Of a stretch of DNA of 55,122 nt, positions 17,808 through 26,476 are shown piece by piece (within the stretch, counting starts at the first letter, position 1; each line of letters begins with the position of its first letter). The notes beneath the pieces are model-generated. The model had not been told where the DNA came from and searched no databases. It was given only the letters and a program-made list of their open reading frames with translations. The stretch spans positions 1 through 55,122 of the forward strand of contig JAJEGF010000031.1 in assembly GCA_022820025.1 (NCBI GenBank). The letters run 5' to 3'. The DNA comes from Chloroflexota bacterium. Lineage in GTDB: Bacteria > Chloroflexota > UBA11872. The position numbers were made by a program, and so were the translations under genes.

Positions 17808-18263
17808 ATGGCGTTAATCGACCGCCTCACCGGGGATTTGCGAGCGGCGCAGCGCGGCGGTGATGCCGATCGTGTCCGTGTGCTGCGCACTCTCATCTCC
17901 CAGATCAAGTACGAGGCCAAGGAATCCGGCGCATCCACCGACGACGCCCTGGTCGTTCGTGTCATCCAGCGCGACATCCGCCGCCGCGACGAAGCCATCC
18001 AACTTTATGTCAACGGCGACCGCCCCGAGCAGGCCGACACCGAACGAGCCGAGCGAGCCATCATCAGCGCCTACCAGCCGGACGAGATCGACAGCGCCGC
18101 CATGGAGGCCATCGCACGCGAGGTGATCGAGGAAGTCGGCGCCGCCAGCCGCCGGGACATGGGCAAGGTGATGCGTCCACTGATGGCTCGACTGCGCGAA
18201 CAGGGAACGGTCGACGGCCGCGCGGTGAATGCGCTCGTTGGCGAACTCCTCAGCCAGGGCTAA
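17808..18263 (+). CDS. yqeY: GatB/YqeY domain protein
   Basis: 151-aa cytoplasmic protein composed of the YqeY helical domain: MALIDRLTGDLRAAQR, RVLRTLISQIKYEAKE, the central YVNGDRPEQADTERAE and a C-terminal tRNA-binding-like helical bundle (MGKVMRPLMARLREQG). It is related to the tail domain of GatB and thought to interact with tRNA or aminoacylation factors, but the precise role is unknown. It sits in its usual place after rpsU and overlaps ybeY by 35 nt if that gene uses its first ATG. Confidence 0.9.
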   Translation: MALIDRLTGDLRAAQRGGDADRVRVLRTLISQIKYEAKESGASTDDALVVRVIQRDIRRRDEAIQLYVNGDRPEQADTERAERAIISAYQPDEIDSAAMEAIAREVIEEVGAASRRDMGKVMRPLMARLREQGTVDGRAVNALVGELLSQG

Positions 18264-18723
18264 CGCGTCCGCGGGCGCGGAGCCCCATCTACGCATAGAT
18301 CTCGGCGACGGATTGGCCTTGCCCTCCAACTTGGGGCCGCTCTTGGCTTCGATTGCCGCCGCGGTCGAGCGCGAGGCAGGGCTGACCGGGCGTGTTGCCC
18401 TGCGCCTGACGGACGACGCGGACATGGCCAGCCTCAACCGCAGCTTTGCCGGCAAGTCCGCTCCCACCGATGTCCTGGCGTTCCCCAGCGGCGATTCACA
18501 GCGTCCCGGCGATGTGGCGATCTCGCTTGAGCGCGTGCAAGCCCAGGCCGCCGCCTATGGGCACAGCGTCGAGCGGGAATTCGGCTACCTGCTGACCCAT
18601 GCGCTCCTGCACCTGGCTGGACTGGGCCACGAAGACAACGCGCGCCGGCGAGAGATGCGGCAAGTCGAGGAGTCAGTCATGGATTCGGTGGGGTTGCCGC
18701 GCGCCCGTCAGACCGTCGAGTGA
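18229..18723 (+). CDS. ybeY: Endoribonuclease YbeY
   Basis: Zinc-dependent endonuclease in 16S rRNA 3' maturation and ribosome quality control. The signature H-x3-H-x5-H is present as THALLHLAGLGHE, with GDVAISLERV before it. 164 aa with the ATG at 18229; the first 20 residues overlap yqeY and are not conserved-looking, so a later non-ATG start is possible. It overlaps ispE by 4 nt (GTGA). Confidence 0.92.
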   Translation: MRSLANSSARANASAGAEPHLRIDLGDGLALPSNLGPLLASIAAAVEREAGLTGRVALRLTDDADMASLNRSFAGKSAPTDVLAFPSGDSQRPGDVAISLERVQAQAAAYGHSVEREFGYLLTHALLHLAGLGHEDNARRREMRQVEESVMDSVGLPRARQTVE

Positions 18724-19583
18724 CCGCGACCACATTGGTTATCCCCGCCCGGGCCAAGATCAACCTGGGACTTGAAGTTCGCGGCCGCCGTGACGACGGT
18801 TACCACGAGATCGTCACGATCTTCCAGGCGCTCGAGTTCGGAGACACGGTTCACCTCACAGCGGCGCGGGAAATCGAGGGCGATAGCGCCGTTCCGGGTC
18901 TTGATCCCTCCGACGACCTGGCCTTTCGAGCGGCCCACGAACTGCAAGCGCGAATCGGCACGACCCAGGGCGTTCGAATCCGAGTCGATAAGCGCATCCC
19001 CGTCGCTGCCGGACTGGCCGGCGGAAGCACCGACGCGGCGGCGGTGCTCCTCGGACTCCGCCGCCTCTGGAATGCGAAGGCGGGCGCGGTAGCCGAAACG
19101 GCCCGATCGCTGGGCGCCGACGTATCGTTCTTTGTGGATCCGGGGACCGCCCTGGGCCTGGCCCGCGGTGACGAGGTGCACGCCCTGCCGCCAGCCCCGA
19201 CTCGCTGGGTGCTGTTGGCACGGCCCGAGGCCATGATTTCCGCGCGTGACGCCTACGCTGAGTTGCGCCCGGCCGAATGGTCGGGCGGCGAGGCGACGCT
19301 GGAGCAGGTCGACGCTATTCGCGATGGGCAGCTGTTACCGCATGTGGCGACGAATGACTTACAGCCCGCGGCGGTCCGTCTGGTCCCGGAAGTCGCGGAC
19401 GTACTCGACGCCCTGGATGCCGCGGGTGCCCGGCCGGCGCTTCTGGCCGGCAGCGGACCCACGTGTTTTGGGCTGTTTCCGTCAAAGTCGGCCGCTCAAA
19501 GCGCCAAGGTCCAACTGCGGTCGCACGGCTGGTGGATGCAGGTGACGCGCTTCGCGACACCCGCCAAGTCATTGGACGGCTAG
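18720..19583 (+). CDS. ispE: 4-diphosphocytidyl-2-C-methyl-D-erythritol kinase
   Basis: GHMP kinase that phosphorylates CDP-ME in the MEP pathway of isoprenoid synthesis. The N-terminal ARAKINLGLEVRGRRDDGYHE and the glycine-rich ATP loop PVAAGLAGGSTDAAA are diagnostic; LAGSGPTCFGLF near the C-terminus is GHMP motif 3. 287 aa, GTG start coupled to ybeY. Its presence indicates that the organism makes isoprenoids by the MEP route. Confidence 0.94.
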   Translation: MTATTLVIPARAKINLGLEVRGRRDDGYHEIVTIFQALEFGDTVHLTAAREIEGDSAVPGLDPSDDLAFRAAHELQARIGTTQGVRIRVDKRIPVAAGLAGGSTDAAAVLLGLRRLWNAKAGAVAETARSLGADVSFFVDPGTALGLARGDEVHALPPAPTRWVLLARPEAMISARDAYAELRPAEWSGGEATLEQVDAIRDGQLLPHVATNDLQPAAVRLVPEVADVLDALDAAGARPALLAGSGPTCFGLFPSKSAAQSAKVQLRSHGWWMQVTRFATPAKSLDG

Positions 19584-19585
19584 CT

Positions 19586-19614
19586 TTGACCACCCCACAG
19601 CGCCTGCCTACGCT
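19586..19614 (+). promoter_or_regulatory. Promoter of tRNA-Gln
   Basis: -35 TTGACC (19586-19591), 17-bp spacer, -10 TACGCT (19609-19614), ending 8 nt before the mature tRNA 5' end. The -35 is strong and the -10 weak. The -35 starts 2 nt after the ispE stop. Confidence 0.5.
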
Positions 19615-19621
19615 TTCCTTG

Positions 19622-19692
19622 TGGGGAGTGGCCAAGTGGTAAGGCAACGGATTTTGGATCCGTGATCGAAGGTTCGAACCCTTCCTCCCCAG
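19622..19692 (+). tRNA. tRNA-Gln (anticodon TTG)
   Basis: Complete cloverleaf: acceptor TGGGGAG (19622-19628) pairs with CTCCCCA (19685-19691), D stem GCC/GGC, anticodon stem ACGGA/TCCGT with loop TTTTGGA and anticodon TTG at 19654-19656, 4-nt variable loop, and T arm GAAGG-TTCGAAC-CCTTC. Discriminator G at 19692. The 3' CCA is not encoded (CCG follows). The next coding sequence starts 3 nt later. Confidence 0.97.
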
Positions 19693-19695
19693 CCG

Positions 19696-20454
19696 ATGAA
19701 CAACGGAGACCCTGAGTCAACCGGAGACGCTGCCGCCGGCATCGTGATGGCGGCCGGCCAGGGCACGCGCTTCGCCTCCGATGTACCCAAGGTCATGCAC
19801 CGGGTCGCCGGGCGCCCCATGCTGGCCCACGTGGTGGATACCGGACGGGCAGCCGGCCTGGAGCCGCTGGTCGTCGTCATTCGACCCGGCATGGACGTTG
19901 GTTCAGCGGCGGACGGCACCGTCTCCGTGAATCAGCCTCCCGATGGCCGTGGCACCGCGTACGCAGTCGAAGTCGGACTCAGCGCTGTTACGTGCGGCGT
20001 CGAGACGATCGTCGCGCTCTATGGCGATTCCCCCCTAGTGCGCCCGGCGTCGGTGCGCGGCGTCATCGACGCCCTCCACAGGGCCGGCGCGGTGGCAGCC
20101 ATTACCTGGGCCGACGTGCCGGATCCGGGCGCTTTTGGCCGGGTCCGACTGGCTGAGACCGGCCTGGTGCGGGGCATCGTGGAATCCGCGGACGCTTCAC
20201 CGGAAGACCTTTCGCTGACCACCGTCAACGCAGGACCGGCGGCCTTCCGGGCCAGTTGGCTGCGCCGCGCCCTGCCGCGAGTGCAGCCCAGCCCGACCTC
20301 CGGCGAGCGTTATCTGACGCAACTCGTCGACCTGGCCATCGAGGACGGCGAACTCGTGGCCGGCTACCAGATCACCGATCTCGACGAGACCATCGGCTGC
20401 GACGACCTGGAGCGTCTCGCGGCGGCCGACGCGGCCTTTCGCCGACGCACCTGA
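19696..20454 (+). CDS. GlmU-like UDP-GlcNAc pyrophosphorylase domain, no acetyltransferase domain
   Basis: 252-aa nucleotidyltransferase. The N-terminal signature AAGQGTRFASDVPKVMH and then GRPMLAHVV match the uridylyltransferase half of GlmU, as do QPPDGRGTAYAVE, LYGDSPLVRP and the C-terminal TVNAGPAAFR. The left-handed beta-helix acetyltransferase half is absent: the protein ends right after the GT-A domain. The immediate neighbour is prs, as in the glmU-prs order of Firmicutes. It could supply UDP-GlcNAc with a separate acetyltransferase, or use another sugar phosphate. The start codon lies 3 nt from the tRNA-Gln end with no room for a Shine-Dalgarno outside the tRNA. Confidence 0.8.
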   Translation: MNNGDPESTGDAAAGIVMAAGQGTRFASDVPKVMHRVAGRPMLAHVVDTGRAAGLEPLVVVIRPGMDVGSAADGTVSVNQPPDGRGTAYAVEVGLSAVTCGVETIVALYGDSPLVRPASVRGVIDALHRAGAVAAITWADVPDPGAFGRVRLAETGLVRGIVESADASPEDLSLTTVNAGPAAFRASWLRRALPRVQPSPTSGERYLTQLVDLAIEDGELVAGYQITDLDETIGCDDLERLAAADAAFRRRT

Positions 20455-20552
20455 CGCTTAGCGCGCCGTCTCACAGCGCAACCGCGGCATCGCCGTTGGA
20501 ACCCGGCAACGGCTCGCGGCCGGCCGGATATGATGTGGTCGAAAGTGCGCGT

Positions 20553-21539
20553 GTGGGGTCGGCGCCCCTGCACGGCAGGCCGCGCGAGGCGACGACACTG
20601 GACGGCGAACTCAAGGTGTTTGCCGGCTCGAGCAACCGGGCTCTGGCCGAGCGCATCGCCGCGCGTCTCGATCAGCCGCTGGGATCGGTCAGGCTCGAGC
20701 AGTTTCCCGACGGCGAAGCCCGCGTACAGATTAACGAGAACGTGCGCGGAACCGACGTCTTCGTCATTCAGTCCACCTCCGCGCCGGTGGACGAGAACCT
20801 GATGCAACTGCTGATCATGATCGACGCCCTGCGACGAGCGTCAGCGGGACGCATCACGGCGGTGATCCCCTACTTCGGGTACGCCCGCCAGGAAAAGAAG
20901 TCGAGCGGCCGCGAGCCGATCACCGCCAAGCTGGTGGCCAACCTGCTGGAAGCCGCGGGCGCCAGCCGCGTGATTACCCTGGACCTGCACGCGCCCGCCG
21001 TGCAGGGGTTTTTCGATATCCCGGTCGATCACCTGCAAGCCTCGCCGCTGCTCGCGGAGTCCCTCGGGCGCGTTGCGTCCGACGACCTGGTGGTGGTGTC
21101 GCCGGACGCCGGCGGCGTGGCACGCGCCTACGACTTCAGCCAGCGCCTGGAGAACTCCTCGCTTGCCGTCGTCTTCAAGGACCGGATGGCGCCCGACGAG
21201 ATTCAAACCCTCTCCGTGGTGGGCGAAGTGGACGGGCGCACGGCGGTGATCGTCGACGACCTGATCTCGACGGGCGGCACCCTGGCGGAGGGCGCCCGCG
21301 CACTACTGGCACGGGGCGCGAAGGCGGTCTATGCGTGCGCGACCCACGGCATCTTTTCCGGACAGGCCCTGGAGATTTTGAAGCGCTCGGGCCTCTCGCA
21401 AGCCTTCGTTACCGACAGCGTTCCGGTGAATTCTGACTCGAAGGCATGCACAATCACCCAGGTCGGCACCGCCACGCTGTTCGCGGAGGCGGTCCGCCGG
21501 GTCCACAATGATGAGTCCATCACCGCGATGTTCAAGTGA
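20553..21539 (+). CDS. prs: Ribose-phosphate pyrophosphokinase
   Basis: Makes PRPP from ribose 5-phosphate and ATP. Type I motifs are all visible: LKVFAGSSN, EQFPDGEARVQI, QSTSAPVDENLMQLLIMIDA, IPYFGYARQEKK, the metal site TLDLHAPAVQGFF, and the PRPP-binding VIVDDLISTGGT. The frame is open back to 20256 but conservation begins near 20600, so I set the start at GTG 20553 (328 aa); GTG 20535 is equally possible. There is no clear Shine-Dalgarno at either, and a TATGAT -10-like hexamer lies at 20529-20534, so a near-leaderless mRNA is possible. Confidence 0.93.
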   Translation: MGSAPLHGRPREATTLDGELKVFAGSSNRALAERIAARLDQPLGSVRLEQFPDGEARVQINENVRGTDVFVIQSTSAPVDENLMQLLIMIDALRRASAGRITAVIPYFGYARQEKKSSGREPITAKLVANLLEAAGASRVITLDLHAPAVQGFFDIPVDHLQASPLLAESLGRVASDDLVVVSPDAGGVARAYDFSQRLENSSLAVVFKDRMAPDEIQTLSVVGEVDGRTAVIVDDLISTGGTLAEGARALLARGAKAVYACATHGIFSGQALEILKRSGLSQAFVTDSVPVNSDSKACTITQVGTATLFAEAVRRVHNDESITAMFK

Positions 21540-21625
21540 CCGCGATGAGGCCTCGCGTACACGCGGGGACCGGCATCTGGGCGTGAGCACCCGACTGTGC
21601 CGCGCGGCAGGGGAGTGGATCCTTC

Positions 21626-22897
21626 TTGGATCCGGTTAGTTGGGTAGGACTTGCCCTCATTCTCGTGCTGACTGTGATCAGCACGCTGCTGGTATTGGCC
21701 GAAAACGCGGCGCTGGAACTGTCGCAGACGGCGCTCGATAGGCTGGACAGCACCGAACCCCGCGCCGCGCGTCGTCTCCGGGTGTTGCTGGACAATCGGT
21801 TCCGGTTTTGGGCCAGCGCGCGTATCGGCGCAGCCGTTCTGATCTTCGCGTCGGCCGCGCTTGCCGCCACCACGGTGGGAGAGCGACTGGGCGAGTTGAT
21901 GGGGGCACGCGCCGCCGGCGTCGTCCTGGCGCTGGCCGTCTTGAGCGTGCTGCATGCCGGCGGCGCACGAGTGACCCCTCGCATCCTCGCGCAGCGCCAC
22001 CCCTTGCGAATTGCCCGGCGCTTCCACTGGCTCATCTACGGCCAGTACGTCCTGTTTTTGCCGGCCAGCCTGCCGTTTGAGCGCTTGCTGTCGCCGCGGG
22101 AACAGGAAGCCTGGCGCGGACCTGACCCTCGGGACGCCGCCGTAATCGAGGCCGTTGAAGGCGCCCGCGAAGGCGCCATCGATGCAACCGACATCGAGAT
22201 GATCACCAACGTGATTGAGTTGGGCGACCGCGTCGTGCGGCAAGTCATGACGCCCCGTCCGGACATCGTGGCCGTCAGCTCCGATACGCCGCTGCGCGTC
22301 GCGCTTCGCACCGCGTACGCGCGCGGGCTTTCCCGGCTGCCGGTATTCGAGGGCGATCTCGACAACGTGATCGGGATCATCCACGTGCGCGACGGTCTAG
22401 CTGAACTGCTGAAGCCGAATCAGACCTCCGACCTGCGGTCGCTCGCGCGCGAGCCCCTCTTCGTGCCGGATTCCAAATTCGTCGACCGGCTGCTGCGCGA
22501 GATGCAGGCGGACAATCTCCACATGGCCATTGTGGTGAACGAGTACGGCGATACGGCCGGACTGGTCACCATTGAGGATCTGCTGGAGGAGATCGTGGGC
22601 GAAATCGAGGACGAGTACGACGTCCCCGAAGACCCAATCGTGTCGCTTGGGCCCGGACGCCTGATCGTGGACGCGAGCCTGCCGATCACGGATCTGAACG
22701 ATGAACTCGGTCTCAGGCTCGCCGCCGACGGCGTTGACACCATAGGTGGATTGGCATTCAGCGCCTTTGGTCGGGTGCCTGCGGTCGGCGAATCGGTCAA
22801 CGTAAGCGGCGCGGTGTTGCGCGTCCACGCCGTGAAAGAGACTCGCATAACGCGCCTGGAGATCACCCGCGTCGACGAAGACGGCAATGCCGCCTGA
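21626..22897 (+). CDS. CNNM/CBS-domain transporter-like protein, paralogue 1
   Basis: 423 aa: CNNM (DUF21) transmembrane domain in about residues 1-140, then a CBS pair starting near DIEMITNVIELGDRVVRQVM (typical TPRPDIVAV and GIIHVRDGL), and a C-terminal CorC_HlyC domain (about 335-415). The family is annotated as hemolysin C or magnesium/cobalt efflux; most members have no proven haemolytic role and are better viewed as Mg2+-linked transporters. TTG start with GGGGAG upstream. First of three tandem paralogues; its membrane domain is the most divergent of the three. Confidence 0.88.
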   Translation: MDPVSWVGLALILVLTVISTLLVLAENAALELSQTALDRLDSTEPRAARRLRVLLDNRFRFWASARIGAAVLIFASAALAATTVGERLGELMGARAAGVVLALAVLSVLHAGGARVTPRILAQRHPLRIARRFHWLIYGQYVLFLPASLPFERLLSPREQEAWRGPDPRDAAVIEAVEGAREGAIDATDIEMITNVIELGDRVVRQVMTPRPDIVAVSSDTPLRVALRTAYARGLSRLPVFEGDLDNVIGIIHVRDGLAELLKPNQTSDLRSLAREPLFVPDSKFVDRLLREMQADNLHMAIVVNEYGDTAGLVTIEDLLEEIVGEIEDEYDVPEDPIVSLGPGRLIVDASLPITDLNDELGLRLAADGVDTIGGLAFSAFGRVPAVGESVNVSGAVLRVHAVKETRITRLEITRVDEDGNAA

Positions 22898-22967
22898 GCG
22901 TCCCGCCGCCGCTCCCGGCGGACTGACCGCCGCGAGCTAGTCCCGGAGACGAGCTATCGACATCCTC

Positions 22968-24275
22968 GTGGGCGTCCTGGTCTTTTTTGGCCTGATCGCC
23001 ATTAACGGCCTGTTCGCGGGCGCACAGTTCGCGCTTGTGGCTGTGGATCGTTATGAAGTCGAGTCCGCCGCCGCCCGCGGCGCACGGCGGGACCGCGCGG
23101 TCAGGCGGGGCCTGGAAACGCTCTCGTTTCAGCTTTCGGGTGCGCAGCTGGGCATCACGGTCAGCTCGCTGGTCCTGGGCTTTGTGGTGGATAGCGCCAT
23201 CGGCCCGTTGCTGCGGCCGGCGCTTGCCTGGATCCCAGGAATTGAGGACGGCGCGCTCGTCGCGTTGACCGCCGCGTTGGCGCTCACGCTGGCCACGGTG
23301 ATTCAGATGGTCCTGGGCGAGCTGGCGCCCAAGAACCTGGCCATTTCGCGCCCGATGGCCACGGCCCGCCTTTTCGTGCCGCCCGCCATGTTCGTCAATA
23401 CGGTCTTCTCGCCAGTGATTCGCCTGCTCAACGCCATGGCCAACGCTTCGATGCGCCTGGTTGGCCTGGCGCCCCGTGAGGAACTTGAAGGATTCCAATC
23501 CCTCGAGGAAATGCGCGAGGCGTTGCGCTGGGCCGCTCGCGAAAACACCATCGAGGGCATCGAGTACGAGGTGCTCGACCGCGCCCTCGGGCTCGGTCGA
23601 ACCTCCGCCGGCGACGTGATGGTGCCGCGCTCCCAGGTCGCGGCCATCGACGCCACTGCCACTCTGGCCGATCTGGCTCACAGGTCGATTCAGACCGGCT
23701 ATTCGCGTTTCCCAATACGGGCCGCGGACCGGAGTGGCTACGTGGGAATCGCCCATGTCAAGGATGTTTTGTCACTACCCGCGTCGGCTCGAGCCAATAC
23801 CCCCGTCGTGACCAAGTCCCAGGATGCCCTGGTTGTCCCGGCCGCGCGCGACCTGCGATCGCTGTTGCTCGAAATGCAGGCCGATCATCACGCCATGGCA
23901 TTTGTCGACGATGAATTCGGACAGCCCGCCGGCATCGTCACCTTGGAAGACATCGTGGAAGAGTTGCTAGGTGACATCGAGGACGAGCACGACAAGCCCG
24001 AGGCCGCGCTGGTAACACCGCTGGACGACGGCGCATTCGACGTGGCGGCGCAAATACGTCGCGACGAACTCCGCGAGTCCGCTGGCTACTCCATGCCCGC
24101 CGGTCGATTCGAGACGCTGGCGGGACTACTCATGGCCGTTCTGCAGCGTGTCCCACGCGAGGGGGATGTCGTGTCGCTGGCGGGGTGGACGTTTCGAGTG
24201 ACAGCGGTCCGCGGACGACGCATCGAACGCGTGCGCCTTGAGAGCCCGAACGATCCACCGAGTAGCGCCAAATGA
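22968..24275 (+). CDS. CNNM/CBS-domain transporter-like protein, paralogue 2
   Basis: 435 aa with the same architecture: CNNM domain with the hallmark LSGAQLGITVSSLVLGF and VLGELAPKNLAIS, then CBS pair (GDVMVPRSQVAAI; GIAHVKDVL; DEFGQPAGIVTLEDIVEELL) and the CorC_HlyC domain. The start is GTG and the N-terminus goes straight into the first membrane helix. It overlaps the third paralogue by 4 nt (ATGA), so 2 and 3 are a translationally coupled pair. Confidence 0.88.
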   Translation: MGVLVFFGLIAINGLFAGAQFALVAVDRYEVESAAARGARRDRAVRRGLETLSFQLSGAQLGITVSSLVLGFVVDSAIGPLLRPALAWIPGIEDGALVALTAALALTLATVIQMVLGELAPKNLAISRPMATARLFVPPAMFVNTVFSPVIRLLNAMANASMRLVGLAPREELEGFQSLEEMREALRWAARENTIEGIEYEVLDRALGLGRTSAGDVMVPRSQVAAIDATATLADLAHRSIQTGYSRFPIRAADRSGYVGIAHVKDVLSLPASARANTPVVTKSQDALVVPAARDLRSLLLEMQADHHAMAFVDDEFGQPAGIVTLEDIVEELLGDIEDEHDKPEAALVTPLDDGAFDVAAQIRRDELRESAGYSMPAGRFETLAGLLMAVLQRVPREGDVVSLAGWTFRVTAVRGRRIERVRLESPNDPPSSAK

Positions 24276-25609
24276 CGCTCGCCTTGCTCCTCGTCGCGCT
24301 TGCGCTTCTCCTGGTAAACGGCTTCTTTGTCGGCGCCGAAGTCGCCATTACCGCCGCTGCGGCCAGTCGCCGTGGTGAAGTTGAGCGACGCGCTGCCGAA
24401 GGCGGGCGGGCCGCGCAACTGGCCGTGGCCTCAATGCGCGAACTCTCGTTCATGCTCACTGGCGCGCAGCTTGGGATCACCATGGCCTCCCTGGGCTTGG
24501 GTTTCGTGGCCGAGCCCGCAATCGCCGACGTGTTGGAAGCCACCTTCGCGGAACGACTCGGCCTTCACGGAGCGGCGGTTCACGCGATCGCCAGCGTTAT
24601 CGCGCTGTTCATCGTGGTTGTCCTGCACATGGTTCTGGGTGAAATGGCCCCCAAGAACATCGCTATCGCCGAGCCGGTGCGAACGTTGCTCGGGGTTGCC
24701 CTGCCGTATCGGGGGTATGCCAACGCCGTGCGCGGCGTGCTCTGGATGCTGAACGAATTGGCCAACCTGACCATCAGGGTCTTTGGCGTGGCGCCGCGCG
24801 ACGAGTTGACCACCGCCTACACACCGGCGCAGATCGGTTCGATGCTGGGCGAACTTCGTCGACTTGGTGCAATCAGTGCGCCGCAGCAGCAACTCGCCAA
24901 TCGAGCGCTTCGCTTCGCGACCCGTCGAGTCGGGGACGTAATGGCGCCACGCTCGGCGGTACACATCGTGCCCGCCGGTTCATCGGTACGCGAGATCGAG
25001 CGCCAGGCCGTGGCCACGGGCTACTCGCGATTCCCGCTCTATCGCAATTCGCCGGACGCCATCGTCGGCTTCGTTCACGTGAAGGATCTCCTGACAATCG
25101 ATCCAGACGCCATTGACCAGCCGCTGCCGGACGACGCGATTCGATCCCTGCACGTCTCGCCGGACACCGCGCTGGTTGGCGAGTTGCTCGTGGCCATGCG
25201 CCGCGACCGCGCGCACCTGGCCCTGGTAGTGGACGAGCACGGTTCGCCCACCGGAATTGTCACGTTGGAAGACCTGGTCGAAGAAGTCGTGGGCGAGATT
25301 CGCGACGAACACGACGCCCCACCCCGAGACGTTCAGCACTTCGGGCCGGACCGCTTCGTCGTCGCCGGCACGCTGCGGGCCGACCGGCTGGTGGAGTCCA
25401 CCGGGTGCCAATTGCCGGCGGGCAACTTTGTCACGGTTGCCGGATTCGTCATGCAGCGCCTCGACGCCGTCCCCAAGCCCGGCGATGCGGTCGAACACGA
25501 AGGTTGGCTGCTGCGCGTGCGTCGCATGCGCGGCCCGCGGGTTGAGGCCGTTGACGTGATTCGCCGCCAGGCCGATCCGTCGTCCGCCGACGCCCGAGAC
25601 TCACGCTAG
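24272..25609 (+). CDS. CNNM/CBS-domain transporter-like protein, paralogue 3
   Basis: 445 aa. CNNM domain with [20 protein letters not shown] and [15 protein letters not shown] pair ([42 protein letters not shown]) and a C-terminal CorC_HlyC domain. Closer to paralogue 2 than to 1, consistent with a local duplication. Coupled to paralogue 2 by an ATGA overlap; recO begins 8 nt downstream. Confidence 0.88.
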   Translation: MTLALLLVALALLLVNGFFVGAEVAITAAAASRRGEVERRAAEGGRAAQLAVASMRELSFMLTGAQLGITMASLGLGFVAEPAIADVLEATFAERLGLHGAAVHAIASVIALFIVVVLHMVLGEMAPKNIAIAEPVRTLLGVALPYRGYANAVRGVLWMLNELANLTIRVFGVAPRDELTTAYTPAQIGSMLGELRRLGAISAPQQQLANRALRFATRRVGDVMAPRSAVHIVPAGSSVREIERQAVATGYSRFPLYRNSPDAIVGFVHVKDLLTIDPDAIDQPLPDDAIRSLHVSPDTALVGELLVAMRRDRAHLALVVDEHGSPTGIVTLEDLVEEVVGEIRDEHDAPPRDVQHFGPDRFVVAGTLRADRLVESTGCQLPAGNFVTVAGFVMQRLDAVPKPGDAVEHEGWLLRVRRMRGPRVEAVDVIRRQADPSSADARDSR

Positions 25610-25617
25610 GCTTACCC

Positions 25618-26412
25618 GTGGCCGTTCTCCAGCGATCCAGCACCTATAAAGCCGAAGGCGTCGTGCTCAGTCGCCGCGACCTGGGCGACGCGGACCGAAT
25701 CGTCACGTTCTTCACGCACGAGTTCGGCCGCCGCCGCCTGGTGGCCCGCGGCTGTCGGCGACCTACCAGTCAGCTCGCCCCTCACATCGAACTCTTCAGC
25801 CGCGTGCGCCTGGTGGGCGTGGTGGGGGCCAATCTCGACGTACTTACCCAGGCGCAAAGCCTGGAGACGTACCCTCGCTTCCGCGACGACCTGACAGCCT
25901 TTGCCGCCGCCGGCTGGGCTGTCGAGCTTTTGGACGGCCTCAGCGAAGACGGTGAGGCGGAACCTGACGCCTATTCGACCTTGACCGCGTTCCTCAGCGC
26001 GCTGAACCAGCGGACGGCGGATCCCGAACCACTCCTGTCCGCCCTCGCCCTCAACCTGCTGGACCAGCACGGATACGCTCCCGAACTCTGGCGCTGTACG
26101 GTCTGCGGTCTCGCCATTGAAGCCAACGCTCACGCCTTCGCGCCCCGTACCGGCGGCGTCGTGTGCTCAGGCTGTTCGCGAGATCAGGCCAGCCATCCGC
26201 TGAGCATTGACACGCTGAAGACCCTGCGCTTCATCGCCCTCGAAGGGTTGACTGGCGCCGCCCGGCTGTGCGCCGACCCGCGCACCCGCGCCGAACTCCG
26301 CACCGCCCTCCGCGCCTACGCCACGGCCGTCGTCGAACGCGACATCTCATCCGCCCACATCCTGGAACGGGCGGGCGCGGGTTCCGCGCCCCGGCCAGAG
26401 CCCGGGGCGTAA
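25618..26412 (+). CDS. recO: DNA repair protein RecO
   Basis: Recombination mediator that works with RecF/RecR to load RecA on gapped DNA. N-terminal OB fold (KAEGVVLSRRDLGDADRIV), helical middle, and zinc-binding cysteines C160, C163, C183 and C186. 264 aa with GTG start. The C-terminal 20 residues are low-complexity (Ala/Gly/Pro). Next to glycyl-tRNA synthetase, the usual neighbourhood. Confidence 0.92.
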   Translation: MAVLQRSSTYKAEGVVLSRRDLGDADRIVTFFTHEFGRRRLVARGCRRPTSQLAPHIELFSRVRLVGVVGANLDVLTQAQSLETYPRFRDDLTAFAAAGWAVELLDGLSEDGEAEPDAYSTLTAFLSALNQRTADPEPLLSALALNLLDQHGYAPELWRCTVCGLAIEANAHAFAPRTGGVVCSGCSRDQASHPLSIDTLKTLRFIALEGLTGAARLCADPRTRAELRTALRAYATAVVERDISSAHILERAGAGSAPRPEPGA

Positions 26413-26476
26413 CACCGACGATATGGCGTCAGACCGTACGCCATCCCCATAACCCTGGATACCCACGAGGACACCC

